Assembly: GCF_900475675.1 (NCBI RefSeq)
Contig: NZ_LS483403.1
Location: 124,001 to 188,000, forward strand
Source: Streptococcus lutetiensis
Lineage (GTDB): Bacteria > Bacillota > Bacilli > Lactobacillales > Streptococcaceae
Reading direction: 5' to 3'
DNA length: 64,000 bases
The translations under genes were made by a program, and so were the position numbers. Below, piece by piece: positions 53,761 to 64,000 of the stretch (positions are counted from its first letter, which is position 1; each line of letters opens with the position of its first letter). The notes under the pieces were generated by a model. That model ran no database searches, was not told the DNA's origin, and saw only the letters and a program-made list of their open reading frames with translations.

Positions 53761-54609
53761 ATGTCATTAGAAAGATTATTCCCAGAAGCTGTTGAGGCTG
53801 GTAAAGTCGAACATGCAGAAGACTGGGTAGCTATTGAGGAAAATGGGCAAACTTATTACCTACCTCTAGCAAATCTGAGCGAGCGTGAAAAAGCATTACT
53901 AGCTTTGCAAAATGACGGTATTTTAGAAGACAAGGTGACTGAGAATCCTTGGTACCGTTATTTAATTCAAGATGATTTGAGTGTGGCAAAAGATTATAAA
54001 GCCTTGCAAATCATTTACATCGATCACAAGGAATCCTTGCCAGAAGAACTGTGTGATTTTTTTGTGACCTTGTTACCCAATTTACTTGCGACGGTGGTCA
54101 TTTCAAAGACCAGAACACTACTCATTCTTGATCAAGAAGAGATGATTGAAGCAAAAGATTTAATCGACGATGTGCTGCCGACTTTGGAAAGTGACTTTGG
54201 TATCAAGTTAACCATTTTCTTTGGCAATGTCTGGTGTAAATTTCAAGCCGATGATTTGCCAGCTTTTTACCGTGAAGAAAGTCGCTTGTTTACCAATATG
54301 AGATATTTCCGTGGTAATGAACGAACAGTCAGTTTTTCACAAATGTTGCTGCTAGCTTATGCGTACCAGCTTGATTTGCCAGCTATTAAACATAAAATGC
54401 TACAAGCTATCGATGATAGTAAAGACATCAGACCGATTATCATGACCATGTGGCAAGAGCAGGACAATCTTGCTAAAACAGCACAAAGTCTTTATATTCA
54501 CCGTAATTCCTTGCACTATAAAATCGAGAAATTTCGTCTCTTGTCAGGCTTGAATTTGAAAAACCTTAGTGATTTGGCATTTTCGTATCTCTTAATTATG
54601 GAAAATTAG
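53761..54609 (+). CDS. PucR-like helix-turn-helix regulator
   Basis: The 282-residue protein ends in a PucR C-terminal helix-turn-helix (AKTAQSLYIHRNSLHYKIEKFRLL split over ~245-265). The N-terminal ~230 residues show no recognised ligand domain. It lies directly upstream of msmK on the same strand, as in other streptococci, so it may act on sugar uptake, but this is inference. GGGACGGAGG is the ribosome site. Confidence 0.75.
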   Translation: MSLERLFPEAVEAGKVEHAEDWVAIEENGQTYYLPLANLSEREKALLALQNDGILEDKVTENPWYRYLIQDDLSVAKDYKALQIIYIDHKESLPEELCDFFVTLLPNLLATVVISKTRTLLILDQEEMIEAKDLIDDVLPTLESDFGIKLTIFFGNVWCKFQADDLPAFYREESRLFTNMRYFRGNERTVSFSQMLLLAYAYQLDLPAIKHKMLQAIDDSKDIRPIIMTMWQEQDNLAKTAQSLYIHRNSLHYKIEKFRLLSGLNLKNLSDLAFSYLLIMEN

Positions 54610-54655
54610 TTTTGGGCATATTGCACAAAAAATCTTGTAACTCCTGTCTATATCA

Positions 54656-54679
54656 TGTAAGCGTTATCTTTGTTATAAT
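54656..54679 (+). promoter_or_regulatory. msmK promoter with cre site
   Basis: TGTAAGCGTTATCT (54656-54669) matches the cre consensus except at the last base, and abuts the extended -10 TGTTATAAT (TATAAT 54674-54679). Binding of CcpA here would block polymerase. Confidence 0.7.
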
Positions 54680-54708
54680 AAAACCACATAGATCAAAGGA
54701 GTTAAAAA

Positions 54709-55842
54709 ATGGTAGAACTTAATCTTAATCATATTTACAAAAAATACCCAAATGCAAGCCACTATGCCGTTGAAGATTTCGATCTTGACATTAAAGATAA
54801 AGAATTCATCGTTTTCGTAGGACCTTCAGGTTGTGGTAAATCTACAACGCTTCGTATGGTTGCTGGTCTTGAAGATATCACAGAAGGTGAACTTAAAATT
54901 GACGGCGAAGTCGTTAATGATAAAGCACCAAAAGACCGTGATATTGCCATGGTTTTCCAAAACTACGCTCTTTACCCACACATGACTGTTTATGATAACA
55001 TGGCATTTGGGCTAAAACTTAGAAAATATAAAAAAGATGAAATTGACAAACGTGTTCGCGAAGCCGCACAAATTCTTGGCTTGACAGAATTCCTTGAACG
55101 CAAACCTGCTGACCTTTCAGGTGGTCAACGTCAACGTGTTGCCATGGGTCGTGCTATCGTGCGTGATGCCAAAGTATTCTTGATGGACGAACCTTTGTCA
55201 AACTTGGATGCCAAACTTCGTGTGTCAATGCGTGCTGAAATTGCTAAAATTCACCGTCGTATCGGTTCAACAACAATCTACGTTACTCACGACCAAACAG
55301 AAGCCATGACACTTGCTGACCGTATTGTTATCATGAGTTCTACTAAAAACCCTGACGGTTCAGGAACAATCGGTCGTGTTGAACAAATTGGTACACCACA
55401 AGAACTTTACAACCGTCCAGCTAACAAATTCGTTGCTGGTTTCATCGGAAGTCCAGCCATGAACTTCTTTGAAGGAACAGTCAAAGATAATACCTTGGTT
55501 AGCGACTCAGGTTTCACAATTACTTTGCCAGAAGGTCAAAAGAAATTACTTGAAACTAAAGGTTACAATGGTAAAAAAGTCATCTTCGGTATCCGTCCAG
55601 AAGATATCTCAAATAACCCACTTGCTCGTGAAACATACCCAGGAGCAACTCTTGAAGCTGAAGTTACTGTTTCTGAATTGCTCGGTGCTGAAACAATGCT
55701 TTACGTTAAAGTAGGTAACACTGAACTTGTTGCTCGTGCGGATGCGCGTGATGTTTACCAACCAGGTTCAAAAGTGGAATTGACATTGAATGTTGCCAAA
55801 GGTCACTTCTTTGACTCAGAAACGGAGGTAGCTATTCGCTAA
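54709..55842 (+). CDS. msmK: Multi-sugar ABC transporter ATPase MsmK
   Basis: The 377-residue ATPase energises several streptococcal carbohydrate ABC importers. Walker A GPSGCGKSTT (~37), signature LSGGQRQRVAMG (~135), Walker B FLMDEPLSNLD, switch His in YVTHDQTEAMT, then an OB-type regulatory domain (GIRPEDI). CAAAGGAG precedes the ATG. It stands apart from any permease, as expected for a shared ATPase, and is under a cre site. Confidence 0.93.
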   Translation: MVELNLNHIYKKYPNASHYAVEDFDLDIKDKEFIVFVGPSGCGKSTTLRMVAGLEDITEGELKIDGEVVNDKAPKDRDIAMVFQNYALYPHMTVYDNMAFGLKLRKYKKDEIDKRVREAAQILGLTEFLERKPADLSGGQRQRVAMGRAIVRDAKVFLMDEPLSNLDAKLRVSMRAEIAKIHRRIGSTTIYVTHDQTEAMTLADRIVIMSSTKNPDGSGTIGRVEQIGTPQELYNRPANKFVAGFIGSPAMNFFEGTVKDNTLVSDSGFTITLPEGQKKLLETKGYNGKKVIFGIRPEDISNNPLARETYPGATLEAEVTVSELLGAETMLYVKVGNTELVARADARDVYQPGSKVELTLNVAKGHFFDSETEVAIR

Positions 55843-55878
55843 TTTAACGCTATCAAAAACAGAACTCTTCTAGAATAC

Positions 55879-55924
55879 AACCCAAAAAGCCTTACGTCTA
55901 ACGACGGAGGGCTTTTTTGGGTTT
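55879..55924 (+). terminator. Terminator of msmK
   Basis: CCAAAAAGCC/GGGCTTTTTTGG arms with an inner GTC/GAC stem and a T run. Confidence 0.85.
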
Positions 55925-55937
55925 TCATCATAAAATA

Positions 55938-55968
55938 AAGTTACTTACCAAATGATAAGTAACTTTTT
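55938..55968. terminator. Terminator between msmK and lacR
   Basis: AAGTTACTTA/TAAGTAACTT followed by TTT; it probably serves the minus-strand lacR gene as well. Confidence 0.8.
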
Positions 55969-55979
55969 ATTGTCTAAAC

Positions 55980-56750
55980 TTATTCGTCAGCGACCATGAT
56001 ATCAGTTAATTGACCAAATTTTTCTTTAGCATCTTCAGAAATACTAGAATCAGTGACCAGGTGATCGATTTTGCTAACATTGTAGAAATCATAAAAATCG
56101 TATTTATTGAATTTTTCATGGTCGACGAGAAGGAATTTTTCAAAGGCATTATCAAGAGCAATGCGTTGAATTTCTCCTTCATTTTCGCTGTAAGTGGCTA
56201 CAGAATTCCCAAAGACACCATTGGCACTGACAAATGCTTTTGAGAATTTGAGATTTTGCAAGTAGTTAGCAGTCAGTGAGCCGACAAAGGCACCTGTAAT
56301 ATCACGATATTCACCGCCGGTTAAGATTAAATCGGTGCTTTTATTTTGATTTAAAATAGTGAATACTGGCAAACTATTTGTCACGACACGGATGTTTTTG
56401 GCAATAAGTTCGTGAGCAAAATGTTCCAGCGTTGTTCCAGGACCGATGAAAACTGTTTCGCCATCTTGGATGAATTGACTTGCAAATTTTGCAATAGCGC
56501 GTTTTTCTTCAATTTGTAGTTCTTGTTTTTCAGTGTTTGATTTTTCGTATTTAGGTTTTACTTTTGGTGTATCGATACTTTGGGCGCCACCATGGATACG
56601 AATCAACAAACCTTCTTTATCGAGTTCGTCAAGGTCACGACGAACAGTCATATCTGAAACACCAAGTTCTTTAATGATGTCGTTAACAGTAATAACACCT
56701 TTTACGTTGATTTTCTCAAGAATCCACTGGAGGCGTTCTTTTTTTAACAT
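55980..56750 (-). CDS. lacR: Lactose PTS repressor LacR (DeoR family)
   Basis: The 256-residue repressor has a DeoR helix-turn-helix (VNDIIKELGVSDMTVRRDLDEL, ~22-43) and an effector domain related to sugar-phosphate isomerases (GPGTTLEHFAHEL, ~100). LacR responds to tagatose-6-phosphate in streptococci and lactococci. It is divergent from lacABCD, and inverted TTTGTTT motifs lie in the shared region. Confidence 0.92.
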   Translation of the reverse strand: MLKKERLQWILEKINVKGVITVNDIIKELGVSDMTVRRDLDELDKEGLLIRIHGGAQSIDTPKVKPKYEKSNTEKQELQIEEKRAIAKFASQFIQDGETVFIGPGTTLEHFAHELIAKNIRVVTNSLPVFTILNQNKSTDLILTGGEYRDITGAFVGSLTANYLQNLKFSKAFVSANGVFGNSVATYSENEGEIQRIALDNAFEKFLLVDHEKFNKYDFYDFYNVSKIDHLVTDSSISEDAKEKFGQLTDIMVADE

Positions 56751-56943
56751 ACTAAACTCCTTTCTTTTTTATTTCTCTTTGTCATTATCATAGCACAATT
56801 AAATTACTAACTCAACAAATAAGAAAAAAAAGAAACAATTCGAAACATTGTCGTCATAAAGGTAACAATTACTGAAAATAAAGGATTTCTATGACGTTGT
56901 TTTCAATGAAGAAAACAAAAATCAACAAACATTTTTAAAAAAT

Positions 56944-56986
56944 ACTAAACAAATATGTTGACAAATGTTTGTTTTAGTTTTATTAT
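56944..56986 (+). promoter_or_regulatory. lacA promoter and probable LacR operator
   Basis: Consensus TTGACA (56958-56963), 17-bp spacer, TATTAT (56981-56986). The -35 is flanked by an inverted repeat ACTAAACAAA (from 56944) and TTTGTTTTAGT (ending near 56978), the TGTTTG-type motif expected for LacR. More AACAAAC motifs lie just upstream. Confidence 0.7.
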
Positions 56987-57049
56987 ATAAACATAAAAAA
57001 ACGTTTTTAAAAAATTATCTAGATAAAAGAAAAATTTTGAGGTGTTAAA

Positions 57050-57475
57050 ATGACAGTTATTCTTGGTTCAGATGCTGCAGGTGAAACTTTGAAAAATATT
57101 ATCAAAAATTACTTGCTTGAAAATGATTATGATGTTAAAGACGTCACAGAGGTTAATAAAGATTTCGTTGATAACACGCTTGCTGTTGCGGCTGGTGTCA
57201 ACGAATCAGATGAAAATTTAGGTATTATGATTGATGCCTATGGTGCAGGTAGCTTTATGACAGCAACTAAAATCAAAGGTATGATTTGTGCGGAAGTTTC
57301 AGATGAACGCTCTGCTTATATGACACGTGCTCACAATAATGCTCGCATGATTACTATGGGTTCTGAAATTGTCGGAGTTACTTTGGCGAAAAATATTGTT
57401 AAAGGATTTTTGGAAGGTCACTATGACGGTGGTCGTCACCAAATCCGTGTCGATATGCTAAATAAAATGTGCTAG
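57050..57475 (+). CDS. lacA: Galactose-6-phosphate isomerase, subunit LacA
   Basis: The 141-residue subunit pairs with LacB to isomerise galactose-6-P to tagatose-6-P. It has the RpiB-like fold with [11 protein letters not shown] at the N-terminus and the [19 protein letters not shown] motif (~88). GAGGTGTTAAA is the ribosome site. First gene of the lac operon; lacB starts 16 bp later. Confidence 0.95.
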   Translation: MTVILGSDAAGETLKNIIKNYLLENDYDVKDVTEVNKDFVDNTLAVAAGVNESDENLGIMIDAYGAGSFMTATKIKGMICAEVSDERSAYMTRAHNNARMITMGSEIVGVTLAKNIVKGFLEGHYDGGRHQIRVDMLNKMC

Positions 57476-57491
57476 GAGCGAGGAAGATAAA

Positions 57492-58007
57492 ATGAAAATT
57501 GCAATTGGATGTGACCATATCGTAACAACAGAAAAAATGGCAGTATCAGATTTCTTGAAATCAAAAGGTTACGAAGTAATTGACTGTGGGACTTATGACC
57601 ACACACGTACGCATTACCCAATTTTTGGTAAAAAAGTCGGTGAAGCGGTGACAAGCGGTAAAGCAGATTTAGGTGTTTGTATCTGTGGAACAGGTGTTGG
57701 AATCAACAACTCTGTCAACAAAGTTCCAGGCATTCGTTCTGCTTTGGTTCGTGATATGACAACAGCGATTTACGCTAAAGAAGAATTAAATGCTAATGTC
57801 ATTGGTTTTGGTGGCAAAATCACAGGTGAATTACTCATGTGCGATATTATTGAAGCCTTTATTAAAGCTGAATACAAACCAACAGCAGAAAATAAAGCTT
57901 TGATTGAAAAAATTGCACAAGTCGAAACGGTTAATGAGGACCAAACATCACTAGATTTCTTTGATGAATTTCTTGAAAAATGGGACCGTGGCGAATATCA
58001 CGACTAG
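57492..58007 (+). CDS. lacB: Galactose-6-phosphate isomerase, subunit LacB
   Basis: The 171-residue RpiB-like subunit has the catalytic Cys/Gly loop [19 protein letters not shown] (~65) and [13 protein letters not shown] (~100). It acts as LacAB heteromultimer in the cytosol. AGGAGCGAGGAAG is the ribosome site overlapping the lacA end. Confidence 0.95.
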   Translation: MKIAIGCDHIVTTEKMAVSDFLKSKGYEVIDCGTYDHTRTHYPIFGKKVGEAVTSGKADLGVCICGTGVGINNSVNKVPGIRSALVRDMTTAIYAKEELNANVIGFGGKITGELLMCDIIEAFIKAEYKPTAENKALIEKIAQVETVNEDQTSLDFFDEFLEKWDRGEYHD

Positions 58008-58018
58008 GAGAAAATCAG

Positions 58019-58951
58019 ATGATTCTTACAGTAACACTGAATCCGTCAATTGATATTTCTTATCCGCTTGATGAACTAACTTTGGATACGGTCAATCGTG
58101 TTTATGAGGTTAAGAAAACAGCAGGTGGTAAGGGTTTGAACGTCACACGTGTGCTATCAGAAATTGGTGACAATGTGACTGCGACAGGCTTTATCGGTGG
58201 AAAGCTCGGTGACTTTTTAACCAGTAGGCTTGATCAAAATGGTATTCAACATCGTTTCTTTCCGATTCATGGGGAAACCCGCAATTGCATTGCGATTTTA
58301 CATGAAGGTTTGCAGACAGAAGTTTTGGAAGCAGGTCCGATGATTGACCGAGATGAGGCAGATGGTTTTCTTAATCATTTTCGTTACCTTTGCCCATCTT
58401 ATGAAGTCATCACGATTTCAGGAAGCCTTCCAGCGGGGCTTGAAAGCGATTATTATCAAAAAGTCATTGGCCTTGCTAATTCGCAAGGCAAAAAAGTGGT
58501 GCTAGATTGTTCTGGTAAGGCTCTGGAAGCTGTTTTAACAGGTGATGACAAACCGTTTGTTATCAAGCCAAATACAGAAGAATTATCACAACTTGTTGGA
58601 AGAGAAGTGAGCGATGATGTGGAGGAGTTAAAAGAAATCTTGCAAGATGATTTGTTTACAGGGATTGATTGGGTGGTCGTTTCACTAGGCAGCAAAGGAG
58701 CTTTTGCGAAACACGGTGACCACTATTACCGCGTTACCATTCCAAAAATTGATGTCGTCAATCCTGTTGGTTCTGGTGATTCAACGGTGGCTGGTATTGC
58801 GTCAGCAATTATCCATAACCTTTCCGACAAAGACTTCTTACGTCATGCGAATGCCCTTGGTATGCTAAACGCTCAAGAAAAAGTGACAGGTCATGTCAAT
58901 ATGACAAATTACGAAAACTTATTTAATCAAATTCAGGTAGAAGAGGTATAA
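58019..58951 (+). CDS. lacC: Tagatose-6-phosphate kinase
   Basis: The 310-residue PfkB-family kinase makes tagatose-1,6-bisphosphate. Substrate region [30 protein letters not shown] (~38), and the C-terminal anion hole with catalytic Asp in [14 protein letters not shown] (~250) are intact. ATG 58019 follows GGAGAAAATCAG; an in-frame ATG at 57980 lies inside lacB. Confidence 0.95.
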   Translation: MILTVTLNPSIDISYPLDELTLDTVNRVYEVKKTAGGKGLNVTRVLSEIGDNVTATGFIGGKLGDFLTSRLDQNGIQHRFFPIHGETRNCIAILHEGLQTEVLEAGPMIDRDEADGFLNHFRYLCPSYEVITISGSLPAGLESDYYQKVIGLANSQGKKVVLDCSGKALEAVLTGDDKPFVIKPNTEELSQLVGREVSDDVEELKEILQDDLFTGIDWVVVSLGSKGAFAKHGDHYYRVTIPKIDVVNPVGSGDSTVAGIASAIIHNLSDKDFLRHANALGMLNAQEKVTGHVNMTNYENLFNQIQVEEV

Positions 58952-58956
58952 GAAAA

Positions 58957-59952
58957 ATGGTATTAACACAAGAAAAACGCAGATTACTTGAGAAGCTTAG
59001 TCGTGATGGCGTGATTTCTGCTTTGGCATTTGACCAACGTGGAGCACTTAAACGCATGATGGCGAAATATCAAACAGAAGAACCAACAGTTGAACAAATC
59101 GAACAATTGAAAGCCTTAGTTTCAGAAGAATTGACACCGTATGCGTCATCTATTCTTCTTGACCCTGAGTATGGTTTGCCAGCAAGTAAGGTTCGTAATG
59201 CGAATGCTGGACTTTTGCTTGCTTATGAAAAAACAGGTTATGATGCGACAACGACTAGCCGCTTGCCAGATTGCTTGGTCGAATGGTCTGCTAAACGTCT
59301 TAAAGAAGAAGGAGCTGATGCAGTGAAATTCTTGCTTTATTATGATGTTGATGGTGATGAATACGTTAATCTTCAAAAACAAGCTTATATCGAACGCATT
59401 GGTGCCGAATGTAAAGCTGAAGATATGCCATTCTTCCTTGAGATTTTGACTTATGATGAAAACATCACTGACAATACAAGCGCAGCATTTGCCAAAGTAA
59501 AACCTCACAAAGTTAACGAAGCCATGAAAGTTTTTTCTGACGACCGCTTTGGTATTGATGTGCTCAAGGTTGAAGTCCCTGTCAACATGAAATATGTTGA
59601 AGGTTTTGCGGACGGTGAAGTGGTTTACACTAAAGAAGAAGCTGCTAAAGCTTTCAAAGACCAAGAAGCAGCAAGTCATTTACCATATATCTATCTTAGC
59701 GCAGGTGTTTCAGCAAAGCTTTTCCAAGAAACGTTGGTATTTGCGGCTGAATCAGGTGCTAAATTCAATGGTGTCCTTTGCGGACGTGCTACTTGGGCTG
59801 GCTCTGTACAAGTGTATATCGAAGAAGGCGAGGCCGCAGCGCGTGAATGGCTAAGAACACAAGGACGCAAGAATATCGAAGAACTCAACGCAGTCCTTAT
59901 CAAAACAGCCAGCTCATGGAGTGAGAAAGTTGTAGAACCAGCACTTGCCTAA
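58957..59952 (+). CDS. lacD: Tagatose-1,6-bisphosphate aldolase
   Basis: The 331-residue class I aldolase splits tagatose-1,6-bisphosphate to DHAP and glyceraldehyde-3-[16 protein letters not shown] (~25), the [15 protein letters not shown] segment with the Schiff-base Lys (~125) and [11 protein letters not shown] (~200) identify LacD. It follows lacC by 5 bp. An attenuator-like hairpin separates it from lacX. Confidence 0.95.
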   Translation: MVLTQEKRRLLEKLSRDGVISALAFDQRGALKRMMAKYQTEEPTVEQIEQLKALVSEELTPYASSILLDPEYGLPASKVRNANAGLLLAYEKTGYDATTTSRLPDCLVEWSAKRLKEEGADAVKFLLYYDVDGDEYVNLQKQAYIERIGAECKAEDMPFFLEILTYDENITDNTSAAFAKVKPHKVNEAMKVFSDDRFGIDVLKVEVPVNMKYVEGFADGEVVYTKEEAAKAFKDQEAASHLPYIYLSAGVSAKLFQETLVFAAESGAKFNGVLCGRATWAGSVQVYIEEGEAAAREWLRTQGRKNIEELNAVLIKTASSWSEKVVEPALA

Positions 59953-59996
59953 TCTAACTCACTAAAACTTCTTTTATTATTTTGTTTTTACGCGTG

Positions 59997-60035
59997 ATGA
60001 GAATGGCAGTTATGAGGCTGTTCATTCTCATTTTA
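59997..60035 (+). terminator. Hairpin between lacD and lacX
   Basis: GATGAGAATG...CATTCTCATTTT stem with inner CAG/CTG. It may end most lacABCD transcripts; readthrough would supply lacX, which has no obvious promoter. Confidence 0.75.
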
Positions 60036-60049
60036 TTTAGGAGAAAGTA

Positions 60050-60946
60050 ATGGTTATTGAATTAAAAAATGATTTCTTAACAGTTCAATTTAAGGAATTT
60101 GGTGGCGCTTTGTCATCCATAAAAGATAAAGACGGCGTCGAATATTTGTGGCAAGGAAATCCAGAGTATTGGAGTTCACAAGCACCAGTATTATTTCCGA
60201 TTTGTGGGAGCTTACGTGATGATGAAGCCATTTATCGTCCTTGTACGCACCCACATTTTACAGGAATCATTCCACGTCATGGCTTAGTGCGCAAGAAAAA
60301 TTTTACGTATGAGCAGATATCTGATAATAGCCTAGCATTTTCTATTCGAGCAACTGATGAGACTTTGGCTAATTATCCTTATGATTTTGAATTAAGAATT
60401 GTTTATACTTTGGTTGATAAGACGATTTCTGTGACTTATCAAGTGACTAATCATGAAAAAGCTAAGGCTATGCCTTATTTTATTGGAGGACACCCAGGTT
60501 TTAATTGCCCTTTGCTTTTTGATGAGCGTTATGAAGATTATTATCTCGAATTTGAAAAAGAGGAGACTTGTACTGTGCCGGAAACTTTTCCTGAAACTGG
60601 GCTTCTTGATGTCAATAAGCGCACGCCATTTTTAGAAAAGCAAAATATTCTAAATTTGGATTATGCTTTGTTTGCCAAAGATGCCATTACTTTGGATAAA
60701 TTAGCTTCACGCAGCGTTTCTTTGAAATCTCATAAACACGATAAAGGATTGCGTTTGGATTTTGAAGATTTTCCAAATTTGATTTTATGGTCAACCGTCA
60801 ATAAGAGTCCTTTTATTGCTCTAGAGCCGTGGAGCGGCTTGTCAACGTCGCTTGATGAAAGTGATATTTTAGAAGATAAACGTCAAGTAACTTTTGTAGC
60901 GAGTGGGGAAACGAGTAAAAAATCCTTTGATATTACGATTTTTTGA
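60050..60946 (+). CDS. lacX: LacX, aldose 1-epimerase-family protein
   Basis: The 298-residue protein belongs to the GalM-like fold of LacX/YeaD type. Motifs include FPICGSLRDDE, TGIIPRHGLVR (His ~80) and GGHPGFNCPL (His ~145), with the Glu of IALEPWSGLS (~260). LacX proteins are linked to lactose operons; mutarotation of a phosphorylated or free hexose is presumed. TTAGGAGAAAG is the ribosome site. Confidence 0.88.
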   Translation: MVIELKNDFLTVQFKEFGGALSSIKDKDGVEYLWQGNPEYWSSQAPVLFPICGSLRDDEAIYRPCTHPHFTGIIPRHGLVRKKNFTYEQISDNSLAFSIRATDETLANYPYDFELRIVYTLVDKTISVTYQVTNHEKAKAMPYFIGGHPGFNCPLLFDERYEDYYLEFEKEETCTVPETFPETGLLDVNKRTPFLEKQNILNLDYALFAKDAITLDKLASRSVSLKSHKHDKGLRLDFEDFPNLILWSTVNKSPFIALEPWSGLSTSLDESDILEDKRQVTFVASGETSKKSFDITIF

Positions 60947-61045
60947 ATTTGTTTAAAATAAACAAAAAAAATCAAAAAAACACAAAGAAAGGGTTTACAA
61001 AATTAAAATTATGTGTTATATTATAATCGTAGAAATTAATAGAGT

Positions 61046-61120
61046 GGATTGTAACTAAGACATTAGGCAAGACCGCAAATGACCTAGAAGGGAGGATTCT
61101 AGTTTGTTTGTGGTTTTTTT
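61046..61120 (+). promoter_or_regulatory. LacT antiterminator target (RAT) and terminator
   Basis: The RAT GGATTGTAAC...GGCAAGACC at 61046-61074 matches BglG-family binding sites. It overlaps a terminator with arms in ACCGCAAAT...CTAGAA and TTCTAG...TTTGTGGT and a seven-T run (61114-61120). Upstream TTTACA (60994-60999) with TATATT (61017-61022) is the promoter. GTGGTTT at the run can also pair with AAACCAC at 61127-61133. Confidence 0.88.
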
Positions 61121-61147
61121 ATCTAGAAACCACGTGAGGAGAGTAGA

Positions 61148-63395
<2,248 letters not shown>

Positions 63396-63469
63396 GGGAT
63401 TTAGAAAATGGATAAAAAAGAATTGCAAATGTAAAAAGTATGTTTAGGATTCTAATTTCTATATTAATC

Positions 63470-64000
63470 ATGGAAAAACTGAGGAATTTTATGTTTAATC
63501 AATGATGTAACTTTAACTGATCACATTTATTGTGCTTACCAGTCTATTCAAGCAGGTAACTACCAAAGTAGTAAGTTGTCAGATATTTCCAATGAGTATC
63601 CAATTGAATATCAAATTGGTGAAGAAGCTCTTTCCATTTTCAAATCAAAATTATTTGATGGTTTTCCTGAGGACGAACTTGGAAGAATTGCTATTCATTT
63701 TATAAATGCCAAGAGAGAAGGGGAAGTGACTCCATCGTTTCAGATTAGTCGAACGAAGCATATTCTTGAATTAGTTAAGCAGGAATTGTCTCGAGACAAT
63801 ATTGAACGAACTCCATAGAATAGTAATTTCTATGATCGTTTCATGGTTCATCTAAGTTATTTTTTGGATTATATTGATCGATCTAGGAAAGATAATACGT
63901 CCTTGCTGGGAATGGAAGAACATCTAGAGGTTTCGTATCCTAAGGCTTTTGAAATAGGAAACAGAATCTATAATGTCATTGCAAGAGAAACAGAAGTGGA
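63470..64000 (+). pseudogene. Broken second BglG-family antiterminator
   Basis: From about 63486 one frame reads LINDVTLTDHIYCAYQSIQA through PRD1 (ELGRIAIHFINAKREG), hits TAG at 63816-63818, then continues in frame with NSNFYDRFMVHLSYFLDYID into the window edge. It is clearly related to the PRDs of LacT. The CAT RNA-binding domain is missing: upstream frames from the short ATG at 63409 stop after 7 codons. Both N-terminal loss and the stop mark it as a pseudogene; its 3' end is outside the window. Confidence 0.85.

Overview
The window looks like the chromosome of a low-GC streptococcus, most likely of the S. bovis/S. equinus complex (S. gallolyticus, S. macedonicus, S. infantarius, S. equinus). 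The housekeeping proteins (GroEL, PBP2A, SecE, NusG, LeuRS, RarA, PrmA, RelA, MsmK) are streptococcal in sequence. The rest is dominated by sugar catabolism suited to plant material and milk: maltose/glucose PTS, sucrose or fructo-oligosaccharide ABC uptake with a GH32 hydrolase, cellobiose-type PTS with a 6-phospho-beta-glucosidase, a broken mannanase, and the tagatose-6-phosphate lactose pathway. The species call is an inference.

Layout. 1-2.0 kb: the end of groES (probable) and groEL, with an unusually long spacer holding a structured element between 20-bp direct repeats. 2.1-4.0 kb: a broken Rgg regulator, a ~540-nt gene-free block that reads as one structured RNA with its own promoter and terminator, and a 26-residue membrane peptide. 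4.1-6.9 kb: a TcaA-like surface protein, an RluA-type pseudouridine synthase and a small acidic protein. 7.1-12.5 kb: an AT-rich accessory island between rluA and pbp2A. It is bounded by two CiaR-type small RNA genes and by two copies of the pbp2A promoter core, and carries a broken secreted protein, an OFA transporter and a DUF4649-RclA/Har pair. 12.5-20 kb: conserved pbp2A-rpmG-secE-nusG, a patatin-like lipase and leuS. 20-28.5 kb: galM, a second almost identical DUF4649-RclA pair, tRNA-Lys, 6S RNA, rarA, a GNAT enzyme, a broken GIY-YIG nuclease, and prmA-rsmE behind a terminator-bearing leader. 28.5-33.4 kb: a broken malR beside an intact MalR operator and the malT PTS gene. 33.4-41.9 kb: an M42 peptidase, a LacI-controlled ABC/GH32 operon and nrdI. 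42-47.6 kb: the cellobiose-type PTS locus with its GntR regulator and manA. 47.6-50.8 kb: an IS3-like remnant inside a mannanase fragment, then gntR-ROK kinase-SGNH esterase. 50.9-55.9 kb: relA, dtd, a PucR-like regulator and msmK. 56-64 kb: lacR divergent from lacABCD-lacX-lacT-lacG, then a broken second antiterminator at the window edge.

How it works together. Several sugar systems have a local repressor with a visible operator, and CcpA-type cre sites lie at galM, malT, msmK and the cellobiose PTS. LacT controls lacG through a RAT/terminator. The PTS genes lacF and lacE are not in the window, so how lactose phosphate is supplied to LacG is not visible. Many genes are broken by single stops or frameshifts (rgg, the secreted protein, the GIY-YIG nuclease, malR, the mannanase, a K+ channel, a second lacT-like gene). 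This suggests ongoing gene decay, as known in food-adapted members of this complex.

The most unusual signals are non-coding: the ~540-nt RNA candidate, the structured insert in the groES-groEL spacer, the two csRNA-like genes, and the leaders of nusG and prmA.
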